Program-made: the position numbers and the translations under genes
Shown here: positions 1-7,355 of the stretch, one piece after another
Layout: every line of letters begins with the position of its first letter
Numbering within the stretch: the stretch's first letter is position 1
The notes under the pieces: model-generated
What the model saw: only the letters and a program-made list of their open reading frames with translations
The model's database searches: none
What the model was told of the DNA's origin: nothing
Assembly (NCBI GenBank): GCA_031260095.1
Contig: JAIRKN010000051.1
Span: 1 to 12,464 of the forward strand
DNA: 12,464 bases
Reading direction: 5' to 3'
DNA from: Tannerella sp.
Lineage (GTDB): Bacteria > Bacteroidota > Bacteroidia > Bacteroidales > Tannerellaceae

Positions 1-1095
1 GAGATCTGGCCGGTGCCGGAAATCATGGCCGTGAAAACCGAAATCGAAAAACATGGAATGCGATGGAGCGTGGTCGAAAGTTTGCCGGTTTCCGAAGGGA
101 TCAAGATTCATTCTGCCGATTATCCCCGACTGGTAGAAAACTATAAACAGTCGTTACGGAATCTGGGAGAATGTGGGATCGATACGGTCTGTTACAATTT
201 TATGCCGGTATTGGACTGGGCGCGGACGGATCTGCATTTCAAGAACCGGAATGGCGGCGAATCTATGCTTTTTGACTATCCGACATTTGCCGCGTTTGAT
301 ATCTATATCCTGAAACGTAAAGATGCGCCAAAAGACTATAACGAGCCTGTCTTACGCAAAGCGGAAGAGATCATTGCCGTCATGACCGACGAACAAAAGG
401 AAGAGCTTGCGCACAATATTATTATCGTCACCCAGGCGTTCATTAACGGCGCGGTCGATCGGAACGCTCCGGATTACAAACAACAGTTCCTTTCTTATCT
501 GGAAACCTATAAAGATATCGGCAAGGAGGAACTGAGAAAACATTTATCTGCTTTTTTGAACGATGTAGTTCCCGTAGCCGAAGAAGCAGGTATCAATCTA
601 TGTATCCATGCTGACGACCCTCCCTTTCCTCTATTGGGATTACCCCGTATAGCCGGTACGCTGGATGATTTTCAGTGGATCATCAATCAGTCGGATTCCC
701 TGTCGAATGGTCTTACATTCTGTACCGGCTCTCTTTCCGGGAGGGCGGACAATGATCTTGTGAAAATGGCGGAAGTATTATCTTCGCGGATTCATTTTGT
801 ACATTTAAGAAATACCGTATCTTTGCAGGATCGTAGTTTTTATGAATCCGATCACCTCCATGGCAACGTCGATATGTATTCCATTATAAAGATTTTACTG
901 GAAGAACAGGCCGGCAGAGTCAAGAAAGGGCGAAAAGATACACGGATGCCGTTCCGTCCCGATCATGGCATACGGATAATGGATGATTACCACCGCAGGG
1001 CAAACCCGGGATATCCCCTGTATGGAAGATTGAAGGGACTGGCCGAAATGGATGGAATGCAACAGGCTGTCGGACGCATGATAAGCGATCCGTAA
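1..1095 (+). CDS. uxuA: Mannonate dehydratase, 5'-truncated by the window edge
   Basis: UxuA dehydrates D-mannonate to 2-keto-3-deoxy-D-gluconate in the cytosolic glucuronate branch of hexuronate breakdown. The frame is open from base 1 (Glu-Ile-Trp-Pro, matching the GE[IV]W segment of the family), so the gene starts upstream; the GTG at 13 is not the true start. About 364 residues are visible against a usual 390-400, so roughly 30 N-terminal residues are missing. Recognisable segments are RWSVVESLPVSE, VCYNFMPVLDW and HADDPPFPLLGLPRI. Counting from the GTG at 13, the expected Mn(II) ligands are present: His199 (CIHADDPP), Cys237 (FCTGS), His264 (HFVHLRN) and Asp317 (RPDHG). The next gene follows after about 50-60 nt on the same strand with no terminator seen, so the two are probably cotranscribed. 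Family assignment is very secure; the operon is inferred. Confidence 0.96.
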   Translation, partial: EIWPVPEIMAVKTEIEKHGMRWSVVESLPVSEGIKIHSADYPRLVENYKQSLRNLGECGIDTVCYNFMPVLDWARTDLHFKNRNGGESMLFDYPTFAAFDIYILKRKDAPKDYNEPVLRKAEEIIAVMTDEQKEELAHNIIIVTQAFINGAVDRNAPDYKQQFLSYLETYKDIGKEELRKHLSAFLNDVVPVAEEAGINLCIHADDPPFPLLGLPRIAGTLDDFQWIINQSDSLSNGLTFCTGSLSGRADNDLVKMAEVLSSRIHFVHLRNTVSLQDRSFYESDHLHGNVDMYSIIKILLEEQAGRVKKGRKDTRMPFRPDHGIRIMDDYHRRANPGYPLYGRLKGLAEMDGMQQAVGRMISDP

Positions 1096-1155
1096 ACCAA
1101 AACACCCTGACCGGAATTTTTGAATCTATGATCAATATTTTTAATGCAAATAACT

Positions 1156-2529
1156 ATGAAGTACTATTTTCTTACCGTTGCCGGTTTATTTTTACTGAAT
1201 GTGTCATGTAAAAAAACATCTTCCGATTTCAACAAAAGCGAAGTGACGTTGATTACACTTGATCCGGGTCATTTCCACGCTGCATTAGTGCAAAAAACAT
1301 CGTATCCCGATGTAAATAAGGATGTATATGTATATTCTCCCGGAGGAGCCGATCTGGACGAACATCTCAAAAGAATAGAAGGATATAACACAAGAGCTGA
1401 AAATCCGACCGGGTGGAACGAGATTGTATATACCGGGGCTGACTATCCGGACAGGATGTTGGCTGAGAAAAAAGGAAACGTGATGATAACAGCCGGTAAT
1501 AACGGTAAAAAGACGGCCTATATCCAACAGACGCTTTCGGCAGGCATCCATGTACTGGCAGATAAACCGATGGCGATTAATATCTCCGACTTTGAAAAAT
1601 TAAAGGAGTGTTTCAGCATCGCAGAACAAAAAGGAATCCTGCTTTATGACATTATGACCGAACGGTTCGAAATAACTACCCTGCTGCAAAAAGAATTTTC
1701 CCTGCTTCCTGCCCTATATGGCGAACAGGAGAAAGGCTCGCCCCAAGAGCCGGGAATCGTAAAAGAAAGCGTTCACCACTTCTTTAAAACCGTATCCGGT
1801 AACCCGCTAATCCGCCCGGCATGGTTTTTCGACGTTAATCAACAGGGCGAAGGAATCGTGGATGTAACCACCCATCTGGTAGACCTTGTCCAGTGGGAAT
1901 GTTTCCCGGAACAAATTATCAATTATCAGACAGATATTGAATTACTCGACGCTCATCACTGGACGACCGCTCTGTCTATCGACCAGTTCAGGGAAGTAAC
2001 CGGGCTGGAAACGTATCCCGACTACCTGAAGCAGGACGTTTCCAACGACACGCTCTACGTATACGCGAATGGTGATATCTTTTATAAAATACGCGGAATC
2101 CATGCGAAAGTATCCGTGATCTGGAATTATACTTATCCCGAAGGAGGAGGCGATACGCATTATTCCATCATGAAAGGTAGCAAGGCGCATCTGATTATCC
2201 AACAGGGAAAAGAACAGAATTATAAACCGGTTCTGTTCATAAAAGCCGCCGGTTCGGATCAGGAAGCCTTTGAAAAAGAGTTGCAAGCTTCGCTGAAAAC
2301 AATCACCGGTAAATACCCCGGCATAGACCTGAAAAAAATAGAAAAGGACACGTGGGAAGTCATCGTGCCTGCAAAATACCACAACGGGCACGAAGCCCAT
2401 TTCGGACAGGTAACGGAGAACTTTCTGAAATACCTGAAAAATGCTTCATTACCCGCCTGGGAAGCGCCGAATATGCTGGCTAAATACTACGTAACGACCC
2501 ATGCGCTCAAACTGGCAAAGTCACAGTAA
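1156..2529 (+). CDS. Gfo/Idh/MocA-type oxidoreductase with lipoprotein signal
   Basis: A 457-residue protein resembling the Bacteroidota 'putative oxidoreductase' group, with an N-terminal NAD-binding-like domain and its own C-terminal domain. I chose the ATG at 1156 because it gives a compact signal peptide (MKYYFLTVAGLFLLNVSC, lipobox-like NVSC, Cys18); the in-frame ATG at 1144 adds only four residues. After Cys18, strand one reads VTLITLDPGHFHAALV, where a classical Rossmann protein has GxGxxG/A. Later marks of the fold are the ADKPM motif (Lys137, the EKP-like position) and GEGIVDVTTHLVDLV with a conserved His. Substrate and cofactor are unknown. Its place behind uxuA suggests work on a uronate or related sugar, and the signal suggests an envelope location; both are inference. 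It converges on the aldo/keto reductase gene. Confidence 0.83.
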   Translation: MKYYFLTVAGLFLLNVSCKKTSSDFNKSEVTLITLDPGHFHAALVQKTSYPDVNKDVYVYSPGGADLDEHLKRIEGYNTRAENPTGWNEIVYTGADYPDRMLAEKKGNVMITAGNNGKKTAYIQQTLSAGIHVLADKPMAINISDFEKLKECFSIAEQKGILLYDIMTERFEITTLLQKEFSLLPALYGEQEKGSPQEPGIVKESVHHFFKTVSGNPLIRPAWFFDVNQQGEGIVDVTTHLVDLVQWECFPEQIINYQTDIELLDAHHWTTALSIDQFREVTGLETYPDYLKQDVSNDTLYVYANGDIFYKIRGIHAKVSVIWNYTYPEGGGDTHYSIMKGSKAHLIIQQGKEQNYKPVLFIKAAGSDQEAFEKELQASLKTITGKYPGIDLKKIEKDTWEVIVPAKYHNGHEAHFGQVTENFLKYLKNASLPAWEAPNMLAKYYVTTHALKLAKSQ

Positions 2530-2581
2530 AGATCTTCTCACTCTACACAAAAAAGGCGCTGTCTCAAAAGCCTGAAATCGC

Positions 2582-2717
2582 CGTCCCCGGTGAGGAGCGC
2601 CGCGACGAAGCCATTACTCTCCGTCCTCGTCACTGTAGAGAGCGTAGCGACGGGGCAATCTAGGTGAATACAGCGCACTGGATTGCTTCACCCTGCGAGT
2701 TCGCAATGACGGGGACG
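2582..2717. repeat. Imperfect palindromic intergenic repeat (copy 1)
   Basis: A GC-rich element between convergent genes. Its outer ends are exactly complementary (CGTCCCC at 2582-2588, GGGGACG at 2711-2717). Inside, an arm at 2628-2661 (starting CGTCACTG, ending GGGGCAATCT) is an imperfect inverted copy of an arm at 2680-2711 (starting GGATTGCTTC, ending GCAATGACG). A further left-type half copy, with GAGGAGCG and GCGACGAAGC, lies at about 2591-2612. GCAATGACGGG also occurs twice in direct orientation (2703 and 2721). The pattern recalls the GCAATGACG/GGATTGCTTC palindromic repeats scattered between genes in many bacterial genomes. A related copy lies at 12141-12285. As RNA it would fold strongly. 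Confidence 0.72.
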
Positions 2718-2796
2718 CGCGCAATGACGGGAGGAGAAGCACTGCCTCCCCAAAAAGCGGCCCGGCCTTGTGCGGTAAGCTGTTAAGCAACGGAGG

Positions 2797-2846
2797 TTAA
2801 AGCGCTGTTTAAGTGAGAGCGACTGTTGACGAACGCAGGCGCTTAA
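2797..2846. repeat. Small inverted repeat in the convergent intergenic region
   Basis: TTAAAGCGC at 2797-2805 is complementary to GCGCTTAA at 2839-2846 apart from one extra A, leaving about 33 nt between the arms. It lies 3' of the oxidoreductase gene and also 3' of the aldo/keto reductase gene on the other strand, so it could help end transcription, but no clear T-run follows. It may equally be a second piece of the composite repeat in this gap. Confidence 0.3.
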
Positions 2847-2953
2847 AACAAAATAAAAGAGGGTGTGTCAAAAGGGTGCATTTGACTGCGTCGATTTTCA
2901 ACTCAAAGGGTCGCAGAATATGTTTTCCGGATGGCCGCTTTTAATGAGAACGG

Positions 2954-3979
2954 TTATACGGCTGTCTTGCCGGTCAGTACATTTTTATAATCTTCATAAT
3001 TTTTTTGCAACAGGGCAGGAGGATCCAGTTCGTATGGACATTTTGCTTTACATTGATTACAATGGATACAATCCTCGATCTTTCTCATTTTTCTCCGTAC
3101 TTCCGGTGTCAGTTGTATTTCGGCCGGAGAACGTCGCAAGAGTAGCGACATACGTGCACAGTTGTTGATTTCTATACCCGCAGGACAGGGCATGCAGTAT
3201 CCGCATCCCCGGCAAAAATCTCCTTTCAGTTCATTTCTTTCTTTTTCTATAAAATGGCTCATTTCACTGTTCATGACCGGAGGGTAAGCTGCGTAATGCA
3301 GAAATTCGTCCAGTTCGGTTTCCCGTTGTATGCCCCATATCGGAAGTACATTTCTGTATTGGGAAATAAAAGCGTAAGCGGCTGCCGAGTTAGTAATTAA
3401 GCCTCCTGAGAGCGCTTTCATGGCAATGAAACCGATCTCATTTGCGACACATTTCTTTACTAATTCCCGTTCTTTTTCGCCGGACAGGTAACAAAAAGGG
3501 AATTGCAGGGTTTCATACAGACCGCTTTCTATGGCTTCATGCGCTACTGCCAGGCGATGATTCGTGATACCCATGTGACGCACATATCCGCTTTTTACAG
3601 CTTCCGTCATCGCTTCATAAAGTCCGCTTCCATCATCCGGTTTGGGACAAAATCCCGGATTGTGAAACTGGTAGAGGTCTAAATAATCCGTTTGCAGATT
3701 TCGGAGTGTTGTTTCCAAATCTTTTCGAAAGCCGGAGGCGTTTGCGGCCATTGTCTTCGAGGTGATGACGACTTTCTCCCGTATTCCTTTGAATGCTTTT
3801 CCGATCTTCTCCTCGCTATCTGTATAGAATCGCGCCGTATCAAACAGGTTAACGCCGCTGTCGTTTGCTTTCTGCAGAAGATATATCGCTTCCTTTTCCG
3901 GGATCCGTTGAATGGGTAATGCCCCGAATCCGTTTCTGTTCGCGATTATGCCGGTTTTACCTAATAATACTGTATTCAT
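2954..3979 (-). CDS. Aldo/keto reductase with C-terminal 4Fe-4S ferredoxin domain
   Basis: A 341-residue predicted NAD(P)H-dependent oxidoreductase. The start is the ATG at 3979: it begins the conserved strand MNTVLLGKTG and overlaps the upstream stop as ATGA. The reading frame stays open to 4171, but that stretch only shadows the preceding gene. The aldo/keto reductase tetrad is visible as Asp47 and Tyr52 (LFDTARFY), Lys75 (VITSKT) and His106 (LYQFHNP). The C-terminal part carries two cysteine clusters: Cys256/259/262/265 followed by Pro, and Cys304/307/310/314 followed by Pro, each fitting one 4Fe-4S cluster. Fe-S aldo/keto reductases of this layout are common in anaerobes, and their substrates are mostly unknown. 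It is the last gene of the ssb-gldE-gldD-phosphopantetheinyl transferase cluster and is likely translationally coupled to the gene before it. Confidence 0.93.
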   Translation of the reverse strand: MNTVLLGKTGIIANRNGFGALPIQRIPEKEAIYLLQKANDSGVNLFDTARFYTDSEEKIGKAFKGIREKVVITSKTMAANASGFRKDLETTLRNLQTDYLDLYQFHNPGFCPKPDDGSGLYEAMTEAVKSGYVRHMGITNHRLAVAHEAIESGLYETLQFPFCYLSGEKERELVKKCVANEIGFIAMKALSGGLITNSAAAYAFISQYRNVLPIWGIQRETELDEFLHYAAYPPVMNSEMSHFIEKERNELKGDFCRGCGYCMPCPAGIEINNCARMSLLLRRSPAEIQLTPEVRRKMRKIEDCIHCNQCKAKCPYELDPPALLQKNYEDYKNVLTGKTAV

Positions 3980-4632
3980 GTGTGCATAGTCAATATAAAA
4001 TCGTCCGTCACCCGGTAGTTTATTTTGAAACTCCGTTTCTGCTCCGTCCGACGCTCGTTCAATATAAGAATACCTTCTTTTGCCGGACAGAATGGTTCGA
4101 TGCGGAGATGTTCGGAGAAATCGACTTCTGTTTCTCCTAATGCCTTGTATGCTGTTTCTTTGGCGCACCAACAGATTGTAGCGATCTCCGTTTCGTCAGT
4201 CGTCAGGGCGTTTCCTTTGCTTTTATGATCAGATAATGACATGATGAAAGTCAGCTCACGCTCATTCATATATTTTTTACGCAGCCTCCATGCGCGTTCC
4301 GAATGGTATTCAATATCGACGCCCGGATGGGGGCTTTTGCTTAACAGGACGGCTGCAAAGCCTTGTGTATGTGAAATACTTATGTGATCCGTCCTGCCGG
4401 GTAAAAAGGGCGCTCCGTTTTTTTGATAACTTATATATGTATCCCCGCCCGAAAGATGTTGGAGCAACAATCTCGTTGCAAGCCATTCCTGTTTGCGTTT
4501 GTCCGCCTGTATTTTCTTCAAATCGGGATAATAAGCCTCTTTGTTGATCAGTAAATCAAACAATTCCTGCCATGATTCGCTGATCTTCCATATACCCATG
4601 AGAGGTGATTTATATAGATTTAATACAGGCAT
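3976..4632 (-). CDS. 4'-phosphopantetheinyl transferase, Sfp/AcpT superfamily
   Basis: A 218-residue enzyme predicted to move 4'-phosphopantetheine from coenzyme A onto a serine of a carrier protein (acyl or peptidyl carrier). Superfamily motifs occur in order: ISISHT at residues 84-89, GVDIE at 104-108 (Asp106 and Glu108, Mg-binding), and WCAKETAYK at 155-163 (Glu159 and Lys163, the W-x-x-KE-x-x-x-K motif). Its ATG overlaps the gldD stop by one base (TAATG), and its own TGA overlaps the next start (ATGA), so translation of the three genes is probably coupled. No carrier-protein or synthase gene lies in the window, so the partner is unknown; it may be the cell's general enzyme for acyl carrier protein. 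Confidence 0.9.
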   Translation of the reverse strand: MPVLNLYKSPLMGIWKISESWQELFDLLINKEAYYPDLKKIQADKRKQEWLATRLLLQHLSGGDTYISYQKNGAPFLPGRTDHISISHTQGFAAVLLSKSPHPGVDIEYHSERAWRLRKKYMNERELTFIMSLSDHKSKGNALTTDETEIATICWCAKETAYKALGETEVDFSEHLRIEPFCPAKEGILILNERRTEQKRSFKINYRVTDDFILTMHT

Positions 4633-5204
4633 TATTTTTTCCAGTAAAACGATTGTATGAGTTCTGTAATATCTCTTAGTATATATTCGGTGACAGGCGC
4701 GAGCGAATCGGTGTTGGCGCTGTATTGGTAATAAAGTGCGCCGCGAAAAAAAACGGAGGTATTGTCCGTCAGCATGAATTGTACGGGAGATGCGGTTTCG
4801 CCCTCAATACGGAATAAGGCGCCATAGACGCGACGTTCTCTGTTTTCATAGGACTTTTCGTTTATAGCGTCTGAGTTTCCGGCCGTACCCTCCACCAGCC
4901 GGCGGCACTCATTTTCATATTCGGGGAGGCTTAGCGGAGTGATTGCCCGATAGCTACAGTAGATCTTTGCATGAAGCGCCGGATAATCTATATTGAGCCA
5001 GTATAATGAACTGTCTTCCGAAGGTATCTCAATGACGGTTTGGGTTGAAATGTGAAACCCAAACGGCCATTCGCTCCTATCGAAAGCGACATATTGTGCT
5101 TCGGGAAGATCTATGCGAAGATAGCCTTTCGGTTTAGGAGTAGGATTGTTTCTGCATGACGGGGGTACGCATGTGAAGAGGAGAAATAAAACAATATTTC
5201 GCAT
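4632..5204 (-). CDS. gldD: Gliding motility lipoprotein GldD
   Basis: A 190-residue predicted lipoprotein. The hydrophobic N-terminus MRNIVLFLLFTCVPPSC ends in a lipobox-like site with Cys17. It is followed by the GldD hallmark PKPKGYLRIDLP (residues 23-34), and the segment FDRSEWPFGF fits the same family. In gliding Flavobacteriia GldD is needed for gliding and linked type IX secretion, and it is also found in non-gliding Bacteroidota, so its presence does not prove motility. It starts 8 nt after the gldE stop and overlaps the phosphopantetheinyl transferase start by one base. The order gldE-gldD is the usual one in this phylum and strengthens the call. Confidence 0.92.
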   Translation of the reverse strand: MRNIVLFLLFTCVPPSCRNNPTPKPKGYLRIDLPEAQYVAFDRSEWPFGFHISTQTVIEIPSEDSSLYWLNIDYPALHAKIYCSYRAITPLSLPEYENECRRLVEGTAGNSDAINEKSYENRERRVYGALFRIEGETASPVQFMLTDNTSVFFRGALYYQYSANTDSLAPVTEYILRDITELIQSFYWKK

Positions 5205-5212
5205 GGGCGTTT

Positions 5213-6514
5213 TTATTTTTTATCTTCCTTGTTGTACGGAATCATACTGAATTTGACTTTCAGGACACGACGTTCGTCGGCTTCGAGTATACGGAAACGA
5301 TATCTTTTGTAATTGATTATTTCCCGCCTGTGTGGTAATGTTCCTTTGATTGCCAGCATGAGGCCGGTCAGGGTTTCTGCTTCTTCGGTATGCTCGCTGA
5401 AGTCGGCCGGCGGCACCCCCGTTTCACGAAAGAAATCGTTGAGTTGGGTTTTCCCCTCGAAGATATAACTACCGTCGGGCAAAGCCATGAAATAATGTTC
5501 GTCCTCGTCATATTCATCCGATATGTCCCCTACAATCTCTTCCACAATATCCTCCATCGTAACGAGGCCGGATGTGCATCCAAATTCATCCACGACGATA
5601 GCTATATGCGTTTTGTGCGCCCGTAATTCGTCCAGCAGGTCGTCAATCTTTTTTGTTTCCGGCACAAAGTAAGGCTTCCGCATGAGGGATTGCCACTCAA
5701 AATCCCCCGATTTGCCGAGTGCGGGGATAATGTCTTTTACATAAAGTACCCCTCTAATATCGTCTTCGTCTTCTTCGTACACGGGAATTCTGGAGTATCC
5801 TGATTCTACAATGGCGTTTACCACCTCATTGATATCGCTTTTAATGTATATTGCGACTATATCCGTTCGTGGCGTCATGATTTCATTCGCCTTTTTATTA
5901 TAAAAGTGAATGATATCTTCCAGCATTTCTTTTTCTTCGTGCATATCGTTCGGCGCTTCACCGGCAAGCGGCACCTGTGTCTTTTTAGTATGTTCACTTT
6001 CCGATTTTTCAACCGGAATGGAGGTCATACGGACAAACGGCGAGCAGATGTTAATGACGGATTTTAATAGTAGCGCCGTTGCGCGCGCCGTACCCAGTTT
6101 GTGGTTAGAAAAAGATTTCGGTATTATTCCATAGAAAAGGATCCACAATATAATTGTACATAGAAATGCAATCAGGCAGGCCGTATGTGGCGCTATGCCG
6201 AATATATTCATTCCGTAAGCGCACAGCGCCGTAACGGCAATCAGAATGAAAGACTGAAACATACAACAAGACGCTTTCATCAACCGCAGATGATCGGAAA
6301 GGTATAGAATGATCTTATCTCTTGCCGAGCTACTCTCTTCCAGTTTATTTATATTCTCCTGCGACAAGGCGGTGATTGCATTTTCGGCAGCGGATAAAAA
6401 TGTTACGAATAATAATAACAGGATGGCTATGCCAAATGCTGCTGCAAAATCTGTCATAAGGTCACTGAATGTAACGTGCAGCAACTGTACCGGAAAATAA
6501 TCGTCTGAATCCAA
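5213..6514 (-). CDS. gldE: GldE, CorC/HlyC-type CBS-domain membrane protein, TTG start
   Basis: A 433-residue inner-membrane protein. A CNNM/DUF21-like region has hydrophobic segments at about residues 24-45, 87-107 and 111-131, with the motif FLSAAENAI. A CBS pair follows at about 210-330 (MTPRTDIVAI, SGYSRIPVYEE, IVVDEFGCTSGLVTMEDIVEEIVGD), then a CorC/HlyC domain to the C-terminus. The first codon is TTG: no in-frame ATG lies between it and the upstream stop (TAA at 6529-6527), and the N-terminus MDSDDYFPVQLL resembles other GldE starts. The first in-frame ATG would begin at residue 20, just before the first membrane segment. GldE acts with GldD in gliding bacteria; the CorC-like part suggests ion handling, but its biochemistry is unclear. 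A 150-nt gap separates it from ssb. Confidence 0.93.
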   Translation of the reverse strand: MDSDDYFPVQLLHVTFSDLMTDFAAAFGIAILLLLFVTFLSAAENAITALSQENINKLEESSSARDKIILYLSDHLRLMKASCCMFQSFILIAVTALCAYGMNIFGIAPHTACLIAFLCTIILWILFYGIIPKSFSNHKLGTARATALLLKSVINICSPFVRMTSIPVEKSESEHTKKTQVPLAGEAPNDMHEEKEMLEDIIHFYNKKANEIMTPRTDIVAIYIKSDINEVVNAIVESGYSRIPVYEEDEDDIRGVLYVKDIIPALGKSGDFEWQSLMRKPYFVPETKKIDDLLDELRAHKTHIAIVVDEFGCTSGLVTMEDIVEEIVGDISDEYDEDEHYFMALPDGSYIFEGKTQLNDFFRETGVPPADFSEHTEEAETLTGLMLAIKGTLPHRREIINYKRYRFRILEADERRVLKVKFSMIPYNKEDKK

Positions 6515-6570
6515 AATATATTTTATTTAATACGTATTAGTTTGACATGAATAGATAAAGATAAGCCCCC

Positions 6571-6596
6571 TTTCAAAAAATATTTTTTTCTTGAAA
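6571..6596. other. AT-rich dyad between ssb and gldE
   Basis: TTTCAA at 6571-6576 and TTGAAA at 6591-6596 flank an A-run and T-run centred on TATT. This can form a weak hairpin in the ssb-gldE transcript. On the minus strand the bases after it are G-rich, not T-rich, so it is not a standard terminator. It could be a partial terminator, a protein site or plain AT-rich spacer. No TAnnTTTG box for a separate gldE promoter was found in this gap. Confidence 0.28.
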
Positions 6597-6664
6597 ACGC
6601 CCGTATAGAAACGCATGAGTGAGGCCCAAACCGGCCAACCGGGAGATCAAAGTGGCCAAAATGA

Positions 6665-7123
6665 CTAAAACGGCAAATCGTCAGCCGGCTCAGATGCGGG
6701 TGGAATCTCTACAGTGGCGGAACTAACGTTTGCGGAAGCCCCGTTTGTGTTATCGGTATCCTGCTGATCTTCTCCGCGACGGCTACCGCTTCCTATCCAA
6801 TAAAATTCAATGCGGTCGGCATATATCTCCGTTACATAACGTTTGTTACCATCTCTGTCATCATAGTTACGTGTACGTATTTTGCCTTCTACATATAAAA
6901 GGGAGCCTTTTTTAATGTATTTTTCGGCAAACTGTGCACGATCGCGCGTTGCCACAATATTGTGCCACTCGGTACGTTCGGGGATTTCTGTTCCGTTGGC
7001 AAGTTTGTATCCCCGCTCTGATGTGGCCAGGGGGAAATTTGCGATGGCATTACCGTTGTCGAAATAACGGACGTCGGGGTCTTTTCCTACGTTGCCTATT
7101 AAAATAACTTTGTTTAATGACAT
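6665..7123 (-). CDS. ssb: Single-stranded DNA-binding protein
   Basis: A 152-residue protein that coats single-stranded DNA during replication, repair and recombination. The OB-fold region covers about residues 1-110, beginning MSLNKVILIGNVGKDPDVRY, with TEWHNIV (Trp53) and the LLYVEGKIRTRNY strand. A flexible, polar linker rich in Asn, Ser and Ala follows. It ends in the acidic tip DDLPF (148-152), the docking peptide for SSB partner proteins, which shows that the 3' end is intact. The ATG at 7123 is the only sensible start. It is the first gene of the minus-strand cluster, about 30 nt behind a Bacteroidota-type promoter. Confidence 0.97.
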   Translation of the reverse strand: MSLNKVILIGNVGKDPDVRYFDNGNAIANFPLATSERGYKLANGTEIPERTEWHNIVATRDRAQFAEKYIKKGSLLYVEGKIRTRNYDDRDGNKRYVTEIYADRIEFYWIGSGSRRGEDQQDTDNTNGASANVSSATVEIPPASEPADDLPF

Positions 7124-7159
7124 AATTATGAATATTTAAATAGTAAAAAATAGTAAGTA

Positions 7160-7190
7160 CAAACGTACAAACTTTTTTTTATTATCCAAA
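7160..7190 (-). promoter_or_regulatory. Putative ssb promoter, Bacteroidota -33/-7 type
   Basis: Read on the minus strand, TTTG (7190-7187) is followed after 19 bases by TACGTTTG (7167-7160). This fits the Bacteroidota consensus TTTG-N19-21-TAnnTTTG exactly. A start roughly 5-8 bases further on would leave a leader of about 30 nt before the ssb ATG. Confidence 0.6.
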
Positions 7191-7306
7191 ATTTGCAGCC
7201 TTTTTTTGTTGATTTTTAATCGATTTGTGGCTTTTATAGCATGAAGTCGATATGTAATCAAGTCATTATTTGGGATAAGTGAAAAAATAAAAGTGCATTT
7301 TTACTG

Positions 7307-7355
7307 AAAAAAAAAGCTTTTTTATTTTTTCTATTACAGAAATGTTGTATATTTG
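7307..7355 (+). promoter_or_regulatory. Putative HU-gene promoter with upstream A/T tracts
   Basis: TATATTTG at 7348-7355 fits the -7 consensus TAnnTTTG. The -33 position (about 7324-7328) falls in a T-run, so that box is weak. Directly upstream is A9-GC-T6-A-T6 (7307-7330), an A-tract/T-tract arrangement that is likely bent and could serve as an UP-like element or an HU binding site. The expected start near 7362 leaves a leader of about 40 nt. The rest of the 278-base divergent gap is AT-rich and holds nothing coding. Confidence 0.5.

Larger units (their letters stand above)
2551..2878. repeat. Pair of imperfect 24-nt direct repeats bounding a GC-rich intergenic segment
   Basis: The two copies lie at 2551-2574 and 2855-2878. 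They agree at 18 of 24 positions by eye and share AAAAG, TGT and TCAAAAG in register. They bracket the palindromic element at 2582-2717 and the dyad at 2797-2846, inside the 424-base gap between convergent genes. No open reading frame in the gap looks real. The similarity could mark the edges of a short non-autonomous element or be two copies of a small intergenic motif. No target-site duplication is obvious. Confidence 0.4.

Noticed and set aside
1942..2400. 152-codon open frame on the minus strand
   Set aside because: It lies wholly inside the well-supported oxidoreductase gene and its translation has no recognisable domain.
2703..2731. Direct repeat GCAATGACGGG twice, considered as a CRISPR-like array
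   Set aside because: Only two short units with a 7-base spacer, part of a palindromic repeat, and no cas genes nearby.
2863..3168. 101-codon open frame on the plus strand
   Set aside because: Mostly antisense to the Fe-S domain of the aldo/keto reductase; the peptide shows no family features.
3980..4171. 64-residue N-terminal extension of the aldo/keto reductase
   Set aside because: It overlaps the transferase gene in another frame, and the conserved reductase start with the ATGA overlap is at 3979.
4632..6514. gldD/gldE as proof of a gliding organism
   Set aside because: Both genes occur in non-gliding Bacteroidota, and no other gliding genes lie in the window.
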